This document shows, piece by piece, positions 13,040 to 26,790 of a DNA stretch of 64,000 nt. The notes beneath the pieces were generated by a model. That model ran no database searches. It had not been told where the DNA came from and was given only the letters and a program-made list of their open reading frames with translations. A program made the position numbers and the translations under genes. This DNA is from Helopsaltes ochotensis (taxonomy: Eukaryota; Chordata; Aves; Passeriformes; Locustellidae), in assembly GCA_013400155.1 (NCBI GenBank), contig VXBM01000562.1, positions 434,001-498,000 of the forward strand, read 5' to 3'. The first letter of the stretch is position 1. Every line of letters begins with the position of its first letter.

Positions 13040-13690
13040 TTATGCTCCAAAGCAGCCTCTTTCCAGACAGCGGCTGGCATCTCGTCCAGCTCTCAGAAAA
13101 GGAGCTATTTTGGGTGCCCATCTCTCAGTAAAGGAGCATTTTTGGTTTGCTGGGGTCTCTCCCAGCCGTACCTCGGCTCAGGGCACCCACTTTGCTCTGC
13201 CTAGATGCACCCAGCGCCGGTCCGAAAGGCGACTGTGACTGCCACCCCCAGGAGGCAGTCCTGACCTGCAGCTGAATGAATGCATCTCCTACACGGACCC
13301 GGGACTCGTGTTACCGAGAGAAGGAGCCCGGGGCTGGGGCAGTTTGCCCTGGCAGCAGCGCCTGCAGCCGAGGGACAGGAGAGGGGGAGTGTTCTATCCC
13401 CGGGACACGCTGCATTTGCACCCCAGGCTTTGGCCCACGGTCGGTACCAACCGAGCGAAGCAAAGGGGTACCCAACACTTTGTGGGGAGCAGCGCTGCCC
13501 TTCACTCCGCGGCTCGCCGGCTGCTGCAAGGGTGATCGCCCCCGGGACGAGGCTGCTCAGCGCCACGGCCAGAGGAAAACTCGTCCCGCGAGGGCCAGCA
13601 CCCACAGACCAGCCGTACACGGAACATGCGGCCTTGACTCCCACAGCACACCAGAGCTGTATAATCCTCAGCCCGACCTTTCAGCCTGAC
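13040..13690. promoter_or_regulatory. Intronic CpG-rich patch
   Basis: By eye this 0.65 kb is clearly richer in G+C and in CpG than its surroundings, with many CG dinucleotides around 13190-13630 (cggtccgaaaggcg, ccgcggctcgccgg, cgcccccgggacgagg). Several overlapping open frames (up to 149 codons) are explained by the low stop frequency of GC-rich DNA. It may be an intragenic CpG island acting as an alternative promoter or enhancer. No initiation site or splice donor stands out. Confidence 0.5.
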
Positions 13691-15458
13691 CAGTCATGCA
13701 GACCAAATTATACAAGAATATTCCTGTGAAAGCATTGAAAATTATACATACAGTTCGTATTTTGACAATTTTCCTCAAGTAGGACTTCTCTCCAACACAG
13801 ACTGCAAGGCTGGGCCTGATTCTTTAATTGCAGCATTTACTTTCCCAATATATTAACCTAAATAAGTTCTAATAGGATTTTGTAGCAAAATAGGGGCAGT
13901 TTAAGAAAGAACAAAAAGATACAAACCTTTTACTGCCTGGAATAAATACAAGCATTTTCTTTGGGGAAAATAAATACTTCTTATCCTCTAAGCTCTATGT
14001 TGTTCATGTAAGAAATTAAAGCAGAAGCGATCACAGAGTAACTTCCAGGAGCAGGTTTATTTAAGAAGCCTTGTTTCTTTCAGTCACTATAGCCAGATCT
14101 ATCAAAGAGGTCTGTCTTTATTCAGAGGGAAAAATAGGACACATGGAACACTAAAGGCGATATCCTTCCGAAGGTGGCTCATCCAGAGCTTGGATGACAA
14201 TGCTACAGGGGTGCAATAGCAATGGTACAGGTGCAATGAGCTTCACCGCCTGGGGAGCTGTGACCACTAGAGTATGCAAATAAAAGGGGTAATGAAGGAG
14301 AAATAATTAAGTGGATGTATAATAGGGAGTTTATAACCCTAGAGGAAAAACCAGGATTTGTACAGCCATGCATTAGTTGGATTCACGGAAGAGATTTATT
14401 TTTAGAAAACACATGAACAATGAAAGGCCTCTTTGCTGAAATTAAAATACTAAGGTTAACTGTACTGCTAACACTTAATTTAACCATAGATAATTCTTTC
14501 CAGTTTTCCGTGTTGTCTCCTACAGCTTTGTAGGAGAACTCAAAAATATAAGAGCAGAACTTGTCCACACATAAAAGACCATAGTCTAAAAAGGCCAGAT
14601 CCTTGTGTTACCTCACTTGAGCCAAATCACTGAACTGAAAGCATAAACCAGAAGGAGGCATGAATCGAAGCATTATCCTAGTGCATTCCAGGAGCACAGG
14701 AAGAGCAGAGGTCTGGGGGAGGACTCATAGGTCCAGGCAGGCAGCACACTAAACTAGCTCCTCTCTCTTTTATTTATTTATGCACAGAGTGCATCTATTC
14801 TGTGAACACAAGAGTAGTCACAGGATCCTCAAGTTATTACTATTTATGGATGTACATGTTAGCATAAAATACTACCAGGCCCAAACTCCTCCCTCAGTTT
14901 TTGATGAAGAGTTATTTATCTATTAATAATTAGATTTAATGCTCCCATATACTAGACTTCAGAACTTGTTTACACCACTTCATGCCAAAGCTTCAAATGC
15001 ATTAAAGGGGAAGTTCATTATTTTTGATTTATAATTATCTATGACAAGACAGATCTTAGACAAGAGCAGAAGAGAGCGGGAAATTATCTACTCATCCTCT
15101 GTTTATGCAACTACTACAAAGAGACATGTGATGGCTTTGGCCTCAATCCAGCTACCATTCATCTCTATAGGACTCTTTCTATGACTATCATACAAGAATC
15201 ATGAAGCCCTTTTTTATCTTCTACTAACTCAGGTGTAGACAAGCCATTGCTCTCAGTCTACAAAGATCCCAGGATGGTGCCTCACGGCCAATGAGCTACC
15301 AAGTGACAGAACAAAACATTTTGTTGATATACAGCATTATTGTTCTCCTGAAAATAAATTTTCCTGTAGCCTTGGTGATTCATTTTCCTCCCATCCTCAT
15401 GTGATTAACTATCAACTGGGAAAGTCAACTTCACTAGTGCAACTTAGGGAAACATAAG

Positions 15459-15513
15459 CCAAAAAAAACCCCAAACCAAAAAACCCAATCAAAAATAACA
15501 AAATCAACCAAAA
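15459..15513. repeat. A/C-rich low-complexity stretch
   Basis: About 55 bases composed almost only of A and C (aaaaaaaaccccaaaccaaa and similar). Confidence 0.75.
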
Positions 15514-18500
15514 CTTTTTTAAAACCAGTGACACTTGACAATTCAGTTATGCCAACCCTGGAGCCAATTTGTTCCTGATGCAGCCCCTTGCCCCAAGCAG
15601 GGAGGCCCCAGCAGCAGCCATCTCACCCCCTTCTCATGCCCAGGCAGGCTCGTCCAAGGGTTCACCAGACCAGGGCGCTTTGGCAAGTGCCTCCACACCC
15701 CATTCAGTCCCAGACCCCCTCAAACTTCAACCCTGCAGCACTGTGGCAAATATGACTTGACAAGCAAGCCTTGGCACAGTCCCTGCCCGGTTCACTGCAT
15801 CCCATCTCTGTGTGCCCCCATTCATTAAACCTCACAAAGGCATGGAGCAGTGAGAAGTTTGTCCCCCCAGGAGACACACTGGTCAGACATCTCCAGTTGT
15901 ATTATTAGGTCCTTCCCATATTACATTGGAGAGCTGATTCAAAGTAGTTTGTAATTTTTGTAGTCTTCAGCTCTGTGCCCTACCCTGCCTGTATCTATGT
16001 GTTTTTTCCTCCTCTCAGTCTATTAAAAATTCCATGTACAAAAGCCTAATGATTTCTTCCTCTCTTCTAGAAATCCTTTTTAGAGTTTTGACCTCATCCA
16101 CACACATAAGCATTTTATTCCCAGTAGCTGTTAGTCTCATTACCCTTGTCTTACTTTGGACCACAAATTTATGGTTTTGTTTGCTTTTTCTTGCATGCAA
16201 TTCTATGCCTTATGTATTTTCCTGATGTTTCTCTGCCCCGTGTCTTAACACAGTCCTTGATCCTAGAGAGACATGGCCTGCATCCTTTTGCTTCAAAAAA
16301 ATCACTTCCCCTAGTGATTTTCCAGCAATAAACCTCTAACCTCTTTCATAGTGATATGAAAATTCACGTATATTGTTTTTACTTTCAGTCGGCATATTCT
16401 TGTGTTTGTGCATATAAAATGTTTTACACTTGAATATAAAGCTGAAATTAAAAATAATAAAACAAATTAATTGCTTGCATCCTCCCACCCATTCTAAACT
16501 ACATTTACAAAATTTATTCCATTACTACATGAACATCTCACTCCCTGGCTCCTAACCCGGCTGCCTTATAAATATAACAAAGCTTTCCTCCTGGCATAAT
16601 TTGCTGCTCTGTTTTTCTTCCTCTTTCACCTCACTCTGCAACCAGATTATCCACAGGGAGTGGCACAGGGCTGCAGCAGGGAACTTTGGCTGTCTCTTTT
16701 GGCAGCAGGGGGATAACAGAGCAGGATGGAGTCAGTGCCAGGTTATACCGGGACTGAGTCTTACTCCTCCTAGGTGGGAAATGGGAAGAAACAGAAATAT
16801 GTCTTAAAACTCTGTCACTCCACCCTTACAAAGGATACTGAAATCACTACCCAGTCGTGAATTAAATTTGTCATTTTTTCTGAGACAAAGGCAATGGAGG
16901 CATTATACCACCCCCCTCCCCAAGGCAGGGTCACCTCCCATACCTGCAGTGGGGTGATTTTCCAGCTGCATCCCTTCCCTCCTGGGCAGCCAGGGTGGGT
17001 GGTCACCCACAGCTTTCAGAGTAGGGCTGCACATCTGCTCTCACCCAACCCAACAGCTTCAGCACCTGATCTGTCAGTGCTGGGAGTTACTGACAGGATT
17101 CAGCCTGAGCAGCACAGCTAAGAGTGGCAGAAAGGACATTTCAAATTTGCAGCACCAGCAGCATTTGAAGGACAGAGCCACAGGATGTCTATAAGCAGAT
17201 GGGGGAGAAGGAGATCTTTATATATAGATTGCACAAGCATGATTAGGCCTGTATTCATTATTAGTTTTAAGATAAAGCCAACAGGCTTTAACTTAATAGG
17301 GTTGTTACTCTTTTCCAGTTAAATCTACACATTTTCAATCTCAATATCATGCCTAAACCAATGTGCTTTAAATAGAGGCAAATGTGTCCACCTGTACTGT
17401 TAAAAGAAGTTGGCAGTTAACCCAAGGGAAATGCTGGGATGTGGATAGGTGAGAAGACAAGGCTGGCTGAATCCACATCAAAGACATAGTGTGCAAGAAA
17501 GACCCTGGTGTAACAGGTAGGAGAAGAGGGAGAGGAAAAGTAAGAGCCAAAGAATCCAACTGCTGTCTCAATAAATTCTTATTCCATAAAAAGGCACCAA
17601 AATTAGATGACATGTACACATCATGATAGCTTCCTTTATATATAGACATGTAGTTTCTAGTGACTGCTAGAAAGTAAGCAGAGCCGTTGCTAATTTTATT
17701 GTGAAAAACCCCAGAACAACACAGTGATTTCGAATTGTTCAGTCTGAAAGTGACTAACACAGAAAGTGAAAAGGGCTTCTGATTACAGCACCTGCAAGGA
17801 GCTCTTCAGGCTCCTCACCCCTGTAAATGTTCTTTCAGCATTGAATGTGCAGAGCTCTGGAGTGCCTTGATTGGATGTCATTCGAAGATATTTCCAGACA
17901 GATGCCTTAAACAAAGCCTGCAATTCTCCAAATACAAATGTGCCTTAGTGAAGAATGTTTATATATGAAAAAATAATTCTACTTTTCAGATATTGTCTTG
18001 TCATGTGACACATTTCAGTTGAAATTGTAGCATTTTATGTCTCAACACTGGGAGATTTTCACCATAGAGCATTATATACGGAATCTATAGTCAATATTGA
18101 AATATTCAATGGATGAAAGGTGGAGCTAGACAAATGCAAAGCAGAAATAAGAAACATTTTGAATGAAAAAGAGTAAGTAACCTAGGATCAGGATGCATTT
18201 GTTATTCTAAGACTTCTTCTGAAGAAACCTCACTTTCCCTCCATGACCTAGGAATTCTGAACTACCATCGGCTGCTGGCTAAAGTAGAGACATTTGTTTG
18301 CTGAAACATGCTTAGAAGAGTTTGTAACATCCCTAAGATTCTGCAGTTATGAAGGTGCCTCCTGTGCACTGTCTTCTCTGCACTTGGAAAACTCTGTTTT
18401 TCAAGGACATGGGTATGGCCAGAGGATGTCAGCACAGGTAAAAGTCCAAGATCTGCGAGTTACAGGCGAGACTCCCTTGACTCATTCCTTGACTTCCACT

Positions 18501-21500
18501 CATCTTCAGACTACCTAGAAATCAGTAAATTAAGAGTATTGGTACTGGGAGCCAGGGCTTTTTTTGAATGAGTGTTTTTGAGACTTGTGATCCTACAGCA
18601 CATATTGCACTGCACCAAAGCTCACAATGAGCCTCTTTGCTGAGGCACCCCCCACCACCAACCTCCACCCCAACCCCCTGTGGGTCATACTATAGCACAT
18701 CCCGCCCTAGAGCTTCTTCTCAAACTCTCACCACAGCAAGCTCCCACTGCACTTTCTGTTGGGAATAAGTGCTGTAAAAAGATTTTATCCACTTCCTAGC
18801 TGTGCAAAGGCAAGTTTCATCTTTACTTCTCTTGTCCACAGACACCTGTCAAAACATGAACCTAAACATTTCCAGAGTTTGCCGTCTTCAGCCTCCTTCC
18901 TATGTAGGCAAGTGAACTGCCCAAATTTGAACTCATAGCCTGCTGCCTGCCAACATGCCTAACTGAACCATCACACTGCTGTTAGATGTTCCAGCTGTGC
19001 TATTCATTTATTGCCACTGGGTTACTTTACCAGAAAAACACACAAAGTTCAGTTTGGAGTGTCTTTCATGTTTGGGAATGGGGGGAGGTTTGTTTTCTTT
19101 TTTACATAACTGAAATATTTCTTCCACTTACTTTTTAACCTTCAGCAGTTCTGGTTTTTTTGCTAGCCTGCTACATGTGGTTGCTCCTTAGTTGCCATGA
19201 CACCCACTAATGTGCAGAAGGTTAGAGCCCAAGGAGAGAAAATAGCTGAGTCACGTGAGAAGATGGACAAGTTGTCAAGCAGATAACTCTAAAAAGCACA
19301 CAGAGGCTCCTTAGCTGACATAAATCAGTGCAGCACCATAGAAGTCAGAGTTATAAATCTCTCCTTCTGACTTGGTAAATACCTTCAGGGATCAGAGCTG
19401 CACCTGCAATTCTGTTGATGTAGTAGAGCTTTTAAGAACTACAGCTACAGAACTCTGAAATAAGCACAGACAGAGATGTAAGGATGTAATTCAGCATTTA
19501 TCAGAAGATAATCAGTGACTTTCCTGGAGGTATAACCAAAAAAATGTATATGGAATATGAACACTGAAAGAAAAGTAGTGGTGAAACTAAATTTCAGATC
19601 CAAAGGACATGGAACAGACTTGAATTTCATGGCACAAGCTTCCCCCTGCTCCAGTCAGAGACTCAGCCCTGAATATCAAGTGCTTAAAATCCAAGTGCTT
19701 GATAGGAGTTTCACATTTTCCTTCTTGTGGGAAAGCAGAAGTTAAGAAATGTATGATCTTGCAGCTTCTGCATTAGAAGATCAGGATATATCCAGCTTGG
19801 AAGGCTTTGTGACAGCCGTGGGATGGGTAAGTTGATGATGACACTGAATGACATATTGGATTGCCTTTTTATTTAAATGGGTAACGTCCTAGTCCTAGTA
19901 AGGTCAATGTGAATTATGCCAACAGCTCAGGAAACTCTGTGTTATGTTTGCTTTAACAACCATTTAAAGAACCAAATGAAGCCTTAGGGGATGAAACACA
20001 ACCTGCCCCACGCTAGGTTTGACTGTGGGCTGTGTTTGGCAAATTCCTGCTTCCTTGGTCTCTTGTTCTCAGGTGGGCTCACCGCACCAGCCCTCAACAT
20101 CATGACATCAGAGAAGAAAAAGGAGCACTTAGCTGACTGAGCTCCAGAATAAACCTCCTAGGAAAGGGTTATTTCTGATCTGTTTTTTATTAAGTCTGTA
20201 CAAAAAGCTGCTATCGCAGTAAGGGTGGGGACAGGGCTGTGCAGCAGGAGGTGAGAGGGGCCCCCAGGGCTGGCACGCTCCAAAACTGCAGCATGCAGTG
20301 CCCTGTCCTCTGCAAATGCATGGGGGAAAGCCCAGCCTGTGTTCCTGCTGCCAAGTCAAGGGACAAAACTAATATAGACACAACTTTTTATAAACAGGTC
20401 CCCAACAAAGTCTGAGATTTCAAAGCATTTTTTACTACTTCTCTATCCTTGAGGATAAACCCTGAAACTGATTTTGCCTTTTCAGATTGGCTAGCCTAGC
20501 TGATCAGACAGTGAAATGATGGGGTTTATATTGGTATCAGCATTAACAAGAATCCAGAAAGCCATGCCTGTCTAGCAGCAGTTACTAGGGATCATCATGC
20601 TTTGTGTACAGCATCATTAACACACCAAATGACAGGCTGAAGGAAAGGCTCCTGCTGCAGCCTGATCTTCCACGGGAAAGCAGCGATGCTGTCTGCTGAG
20701 CCTTAGCCTGCTGCTTTTCCTCCACAGCCTTGTATGTGTGAGTTTGTGGTTTTTTTCCTACTCCTGTCCACTGCAAATTCTACTGCTAAAGTGTGCAGAG
20801 GCACTGCAAGTAGTGTCAGGAACCAGCAGGAGCTTTTCTTGAGCTGCACCAAGTGTTTTCAGTTCTGTGTCACTGAGGCATGCTCCCAGGAGGCCTGATG
20901 AGCACAACACCGAACAGCACTTGCAAAGTTTGAAAACCGTGTAGATTAAGGACTCAGCACCATTAATATTCATGCAACTGATCGAGAATTATAACTCCAG
21001 GCCTTTTTTTCCTACAAATAACAAGGGTCTTGAAGTTTCTTGCTGATTTAGAAGTTTTATTTTATGGCAGTAGCCTTCTGAGCATCAGTGAAGATGACAA
21101 TTGAGAAGATGTTCTGGCTGAGGAATTTTTGTTGTTTTCTAGTAGTGCTTCTGCTAAAGGGTAATTCTGCAAAATAACATGTGTAGGCTCATTACTTTGC
21201 TTAATAGAAACAGGGAAGAACCTGAACCGAGGAGAGCTACAGAAGAGATATTATGTTATCTTGCCTTTGTTCAAGCTTATGACGTGGTTCAAGCCCATTA
21301 TACTCACCAAGCAACAATAAATATTTGACCTGTGAATGCTAGAAGGGAATTCATCCTTATTTCCTCCCCTCGGATTACATAAATCTGAATGACAAGCTAT
21401 TTAATCTGGGTAATAGTTAACAGTCTCTGATTGCAGCTGTTAATATTACCCAAAGGAATACCAGCTCCTAGTCAAGAGAGCCGTGGTAACACCTTGCTAA

Positions 21501-21557
21501 TGAGATCCATATTTGAGGATACTCAGACTAATAGTTTGACTCCCATAAACACATTTC

Positions 21558-21573
21558 AAAAAAAAAAAAAAAA
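21558..21573. repeat. Poly-A run (16)
   Basis: Homopolymer of 16 A followed by cccaaacc. No retrotransposed sequence is recognisable upstream. Confidence 0.95.
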
Positions 21574-21903
21574 CCCAAACCACATTAGCATTTATAATAA
21601 CAGGGTGAGTAAGAGGGTCCAACTATATAAGAATCCATTACATTTTTGGAGACTTATATGGACTGCCTCTGAATATCCTGGAATTGCTTTCAGCTTTCTC
21701 TCTTGGGCACCTGGGACTACTTTTTACTTCTGATAAGAAATTGCTTTCAGTCTGGTTTCTTTAATGAAAACTTTTAAAGCATTTTACATTGCACAATATA
21801 GCCTTAACAGAACCATCACCTCTGAAAGTGCAAATGACCTTCGAATAACTCTTGCAAAGCACTAGGGAAACAAAAGTGTGTTTTTGTGTTTTCTCTCTCT
21901 CTC

Positions 21904-21950
21904 TTTTTTTTTTTTTTTTTTTTCCTTTTTTTTTTTTTTTTTATTTTTAT
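21904..21950. repeat. Long T-rich tract
   Basis: Twenty T, two C, seventeen T, then further T with single A interruptions, preceded by tctctctctctc. The 88-codon open frame through it (phenylalanine-rich) is a composition artefact. Confidence 0.95.
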
Positions 21951-22768
21951 TTCATTTGGTTTCAATTATTAAACTATTTGTATCTTAATCCCCAAGTTCT
22001 ATCTCTTTTTTTGTTGATTCTCCTCTCTATCTTTCCCACTGATATTTGGAGATCTCTAGTTTTTCCCTTTTGGAAAGAGGTTTTATACTGCACTGCTAAC
22101 TTGATAGATGGAACATAATAATCTGAAGGGATCACTCATCACAGCAATTGTCAGAGCAGTAACACTGTCTCTCTTCAGGGTTTCCTTTTTCAGGGGAAAA
22201 AGACAGTATTTAACACAAATTCATGGTATATTTTTCTTTCCTCTCCCTCGAGCCAGGGTCATCCCTAGGAGCCTATTGAGCTCTCTACATTACTCTCTTC
22301 TGGAAAATTTTGTGTCACCTGCCCACAGCAAAGCTATGCTGCAGAGAACAAACACACAGCTGTCTGCCTGGTTCCTTGGGTAATGTCTGTTGGTTTTGTC
22401 TGTTGCCCTGATTTTTGCAGCCTTTCTGATGTGCTTCTTAGCTTTTAGAATGGAGTCACAATCCTCAATGTTTAGGCAGTGCTTTGCCGTTCTCACGCTG
22501 GTGTTATCTGTAAGATAAGGTTTGTTTGGGAAATGGATTGGTAAACATCACATACCTTTGGATGCAAATTGTACTGACTGACCATCAGCTGGGCCAGTGG
22601 AGATGAGAGGTGTTCACCTTCTCATCCAATCCCTGGCATGGACCTGCGGTCTACTTAAGAAAGAAAGAATAAACAAAAGGTCCTCTTTTGGGTCCTTCTC
22701 CTCATTGAGTGTCCTGTGTGGTTCTTGCTGAGCTGAACAGCCCACATTTGTCTTCGAAAAGAAATTCT

Positions 22769-22798
22769 TTGGGAATTCTTCTTTTTTGGGAATTCTTT
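22769..22798. repeat. Short direct repeat
   Basis: The word ttgggaattctt occurs twice, 18 bases apart (22769-22780 and 22787-22798). Confidence 0.8.
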
Positions 22799-25700
22799 CT
22801 GTGGGGCTCTTGAATGCAGATACTTTCAAAGTTTAGCATCCCCTACGTGCCTAATGTTTCTATTTCCTGATGCATTTTGGTTGCTGTTTGATTTGATGTG
22901 ATATGGTTATACCTGATGAGAAAAAGCATTTTTTAGGTAAAAGAGGAAGCCAGAGAGTGCAGCACTGGGCTTTAACCCTGCCATGCAGAACCCACTCCTT
23001 CTTATAAAGTTTAATCACTTTCTGTTAAATTGTTGCAAATTTATTGAAAAAATATTCCAAAGAGCACTGAGCTAGTATAAAATGTTAAACCTTTCTATCT
23101 TTCTATTTTCCTTTATGGTCGCAGCTGAAGCTAAATACAAAAGGGTAGCAGCATGACTGGCTAGCTAAGACTATTATTTTGGAATAAACCATAAAGAGAG
23201 GAAGATTATTCCTTTTTCATACAGTTTGCCAAATTTGTATAGTTTTCAGATTCTATTGTACCGTTCTGTATAACAGCTATATCTTGATTTTTCTAGTACA
23301 CAGCCAAGGTATTTGAAAGATGCTTTTATGCTTTTTCTCCTTTCCTATATGTATATGTGTAACTTAAATATCATTATTGAAATATAAGAAGTTAAAATTG
23401 GTTTATTCAGGAGCAACACAACTACAGAAACTGACTCTATTTTCTGCAGTCGCAGGAGAGTTTGATTCGCTTAGTTATGGGAGAAACATGAATGAACTCA
23501 GAAGGAAAAAAAATAACACAAGCAACAAGTTACTATCTGGAGAGCATGACAAGTACAGGAAATAAAGTTCTAGGCCTATATTAATTTGCCAGTATTTTTG
23601 GTTGTGACATGTAATATCAGAAAATACTCAAAGCCTACAATTTGATGAGATACTCCTGCCACTCTAGGGCAGTACTAATAGCCTGGTTCAGATAAAAGTG
23701 AGAGCTGTCTGTCTCAGGTAGACTTTGGGGAAGTTCCTTAAACCCCGTTACACTGATATTATTAGTTTGGAGGCAGTAGGCTAAAACATCAGTGTCCCAT
23801 TTTACAGACACAATCAAAAGTACAAATGGCTCCAAAAACTTTACTTGATGAGAATTTTGTGTCACCTGTTAGAGTTAGTAAGTATTCTCTGATTTAGCTG
23901 AATGCATGAGTCAAATGTCTTTTTATCCCTAAGACTGTCTTTTCTATATTTGTGCAAACCTTCTTGCAGAAACTGTTTTCCCGAATGATTGTTTTACAAA
24001 CTGCATCTGTTGGTGGGGAGGGGTAGTTGCTGATGGCCAAGGAAGATGGCTGAAGAAAAAATTATGCTGGAGAGCAGGGCAGTGCCAGATAGTATTTGAA
24101 TTAAATGTGAAATACAGGTACTCCTATTTATGTCAAGAAATGATTCTTAAATTGTGCAGAACTACCTCTGAAGACATGAACAAGAATTTAACAAAACTTC
24201 TGGGAAAAAAAGGGGGCTTTGCTATGGTGTGGGGATATTCAGCACTAAGATAAGTCCATAGCAGAGAACAGTGATGTTACCACCAGGTTTCCACAGTGGT
24301 TTCCTATGAACTGTTGTTTAATGGAATTATAAATAGTTCAAATATTGCAGCTGTGACTCAGTTATTTTCAATACCGGGGAATACCTTATTAGGATTTGCT
24401 CCCACCAAACCTTCTTTGCTTACCATGACAGTCAGGCTACCATGGCTAAATATAGATTATAGAAGAAAGTTGCTAACACTTTCAACATCAAGCACACACT
24501 TAGATAAATACTATAAATAGGCTGATGTTTTGTAAACTAGTACTTGCCAGAGGCACAGACTACATGCTTTCCTGTGTGAATTTTCTCCCTGTGTTGCCTT
24601 TATGAGACAATTAGCTAGTCTTAGATATCTGAGCTCTCTTTTTATTACAATGAATTTCAACTCCAATAGCAGCAAGAGATTGACAAAGCTTGTGAGCAGC
24701 AGGCTTTCAGGCAAGCTGCCCAATATGCTTTTGCCAATACACTGATCTGCACTACCCTTGCTATGTCTGCCCTGATTTCGTCAGGGTACGAATAATTCTA
24801 GTTCTTGTGCTGGCTTAGTCCTGGTGTAATCAAAGCCTTGGTGGATCTGACAAACTTTATGTTTTGGTGTGGATTTGGAGAACATTCAGAAATTGGTTCA
24901 CTTGAGTGTGCTATCATGGGTGTTAGTAATGGACTGAAATACCTGCCTGTAAGGTTTCTAAGATTGGAGATCTGAGCCTGCAATGTTGCACATGTCAGAT
25001 CAAACTGGGGTTCAGTTCCAAACATTTCACCAAACCCCATGTTTTTGCTTAAAGCTGTGTCCTTTAAAAGTACAATTCTGCATTCAGTGCAGAAAGGAAA
25101 ACATCAGCAGTATTCTTGCATTAAAAGGAAATTAATCTATCAGTATGCCGCACATTTAGGCCGGAACTGTTTTAATTCTAGTTATATTTGCTTTAAGCTA
25201 CAGCCAGACATACAAAGGTAATTAACTCTATCATTGAAACTAGTATATTTGTATAGATGGTCTTTTGCCAATCTTTTCACTGATTGTACTGTTTCTCTTC
25301 TTTTACATGTTACTTCTACTAAAACCATTACACTGCCAGTAACAGAATGAGCAGAAATGGAGCAATAGAATCAGGAAAGAAAAAATCCAAAGATCTTGCC
25401 TTGTATCATCCCTGTAAGTATCAAAAAAGGCCATTTTCCTGAGTTGGGGTAAGAATTCACAAATCCTCTCTGATACGATATTATTGCTATGAAACTTATA
25501 TGTAAATGCCCATAGCAAAGGATGGTGTTGTTACCAAGAGCTGGGGTTTGAGATTGAAATTTCCAGTTGATGAGGTCATCAATGCTATCAGGTCTCTGAG
25601 CTGATGCTGCCACAGCATTGTCCTTTACTTGCAGTCAGATCCTGGAACTGCTGTAGTTATGTCTGGCTAAACTTACATCAATGTTTGTTGCAGTAAATTT

Positions 25701-26652
25701 ACTCCCTTTGTCTCCCAAGTAGGAATGGGGCTTGGGAAATAGGGTCCAGTTCTTTGACTTGCATCCATGAAAATCTGCCTTATCTATGTCAGAAATTTTG
25801 TCTCTTTTCCAGGCTTTTTATCTGCAACTGGGAGGTATTACACCTCTTGAAAATGAGATCCATTTTTCTTTATCTGTTCATTTTATCAAAGAGAGTATTT
25901 ATATTATAACTCCACTTGAGCTCAGTATGTCCATAACGACCTGTTCCCTAGAGGAATTAAGATGAAAGAAGATTTTCATTTTTGTTTTCTTGTTATTACT
26001 CCTTTTGTATCCCCTCTATTTTGTTTGAATGCAATAGGTTCTATCTACAACCATGATTTTATTGTCTAAGTCTCATGTAATGTGCTTGCACACAACTTTA
26101 CAGTACTCAGTAATGCTATGGGAGAAATGTGAATTGTGCCTTACCAGTGACTTTAAAAACATTCTTGAAAAGAACAGCAAGAAAAGAGAGACCAATCAAA
26201 TGTCTGTCTGCTGGGAAGGAGATGGTTTCAGTTCCATCATGCAGGGCATTTAAAATGACCTTCCCAAGGTCAGCCAGGAGAGAAGTTTCATTTGTAGGGA
26301 ATTAAAGCAGAACTAACCATGTCTTTGCTCGGAAGACTGCTTATCAAAAAAAAGGAGTTCTTTGCTTCTTTACCTCAAGTATGTCATATCCTTACATGAA
26401 GCAGATAGAGAGGATGTTTCATACCATTTAGGAAGCAGCAGCAGGCAGTCTGAATTAGTACACTTAGTTTTAAATAAGGTTTTGACAGCCCATGTGTAGC
26501 CTAAGCACTGCAGCTCAAAGGGTGAAGTTGGAGCCGGATGAATCAATCCGTATTTCACTAACAACAAAATGGGTGGTTTTACTCCCTTGTAACTTGCTTA
26601 TCTTGCCCCTTTTGCTACCTTTTGTCTGCTCCGGAGATTTTTTCTCACCCAG

Positions 26653-26790
26653 CAGAACAAGCTGTGATTATGACAGCTGCTTATCCGGTGTTCCCTGCTC
26701 CAGTGCCTGCCTCCTCCTACACCAGCAGTGCAACAGTACAGCTTCCCCACACCTCTGCTCTGTGTTTGGCAGGGGGAAACCAAAACATGG
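26653..26790 (+). CDS. Candidate internal exon E (proline/serine/threonine-rich)
   Basis: The acceptor is cggagattttttctcacccag and the donor is ACATGG|gtaagc, both strong. The segment is 138 bases, so it keeps the frame. Its first two bases combine with the single base left by exon D to give an alanine codon. It then encodes 45 residues including AAYPVFPAPVPASSYTSSAT, and ends with one base of the next codon. The composition (Pro, Ser, Thr, Ala) suggests a disordered segment. Phase match to exon D and good splice sites support it. The 15-kb gap to exon D and the unknown family keep confidence moderate. Confidence 0.5.

Larger units (their letters stand above)
11352..26652 (+). other. Very long intron, or region with unrecognised exons
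   Basis: About 15.3 kb. If exon D splices to 26653, this is one intron. It contains a CpG-rich patch (about 13040-13690), an A/C-rich run (15459-15513), a 16-base A run (21558-21573), a long T-rich tract (21904-21950) and a small direct repeat (22769-22798). The exon-like segments at 12333 and 19766-19826 are discussed in the findings. Otherwise I see nothing. Confidence 0.4.

Noticed and set aside
13201..13729. Open frames of 137-149 codons
   Set aside because: They overlap each other on both strands in a CpG-rich patch. No domain, no splice context, and low stop density explains them.
19800..19880. Possible box C/D snoRNA (gttgatgatgac motif)
   Set aside because: No convincing D box with terminal stem at the right spacing.
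21852..22118. Phenylalanine-rich open frame resembling a membrane protein
   Set aside because: It is produced by a long T tract.
23304..23315. Twelve-base acceptor-donor pair (tacacagccaag)
   Set aside because: Too short to be a credible exon and without phase support.
25817..25838. Twenty-two-base segment between a strong acceptor and a medium donor
   Set aside because: Its length breaks the phase between exons D and E, and the donor is weak.
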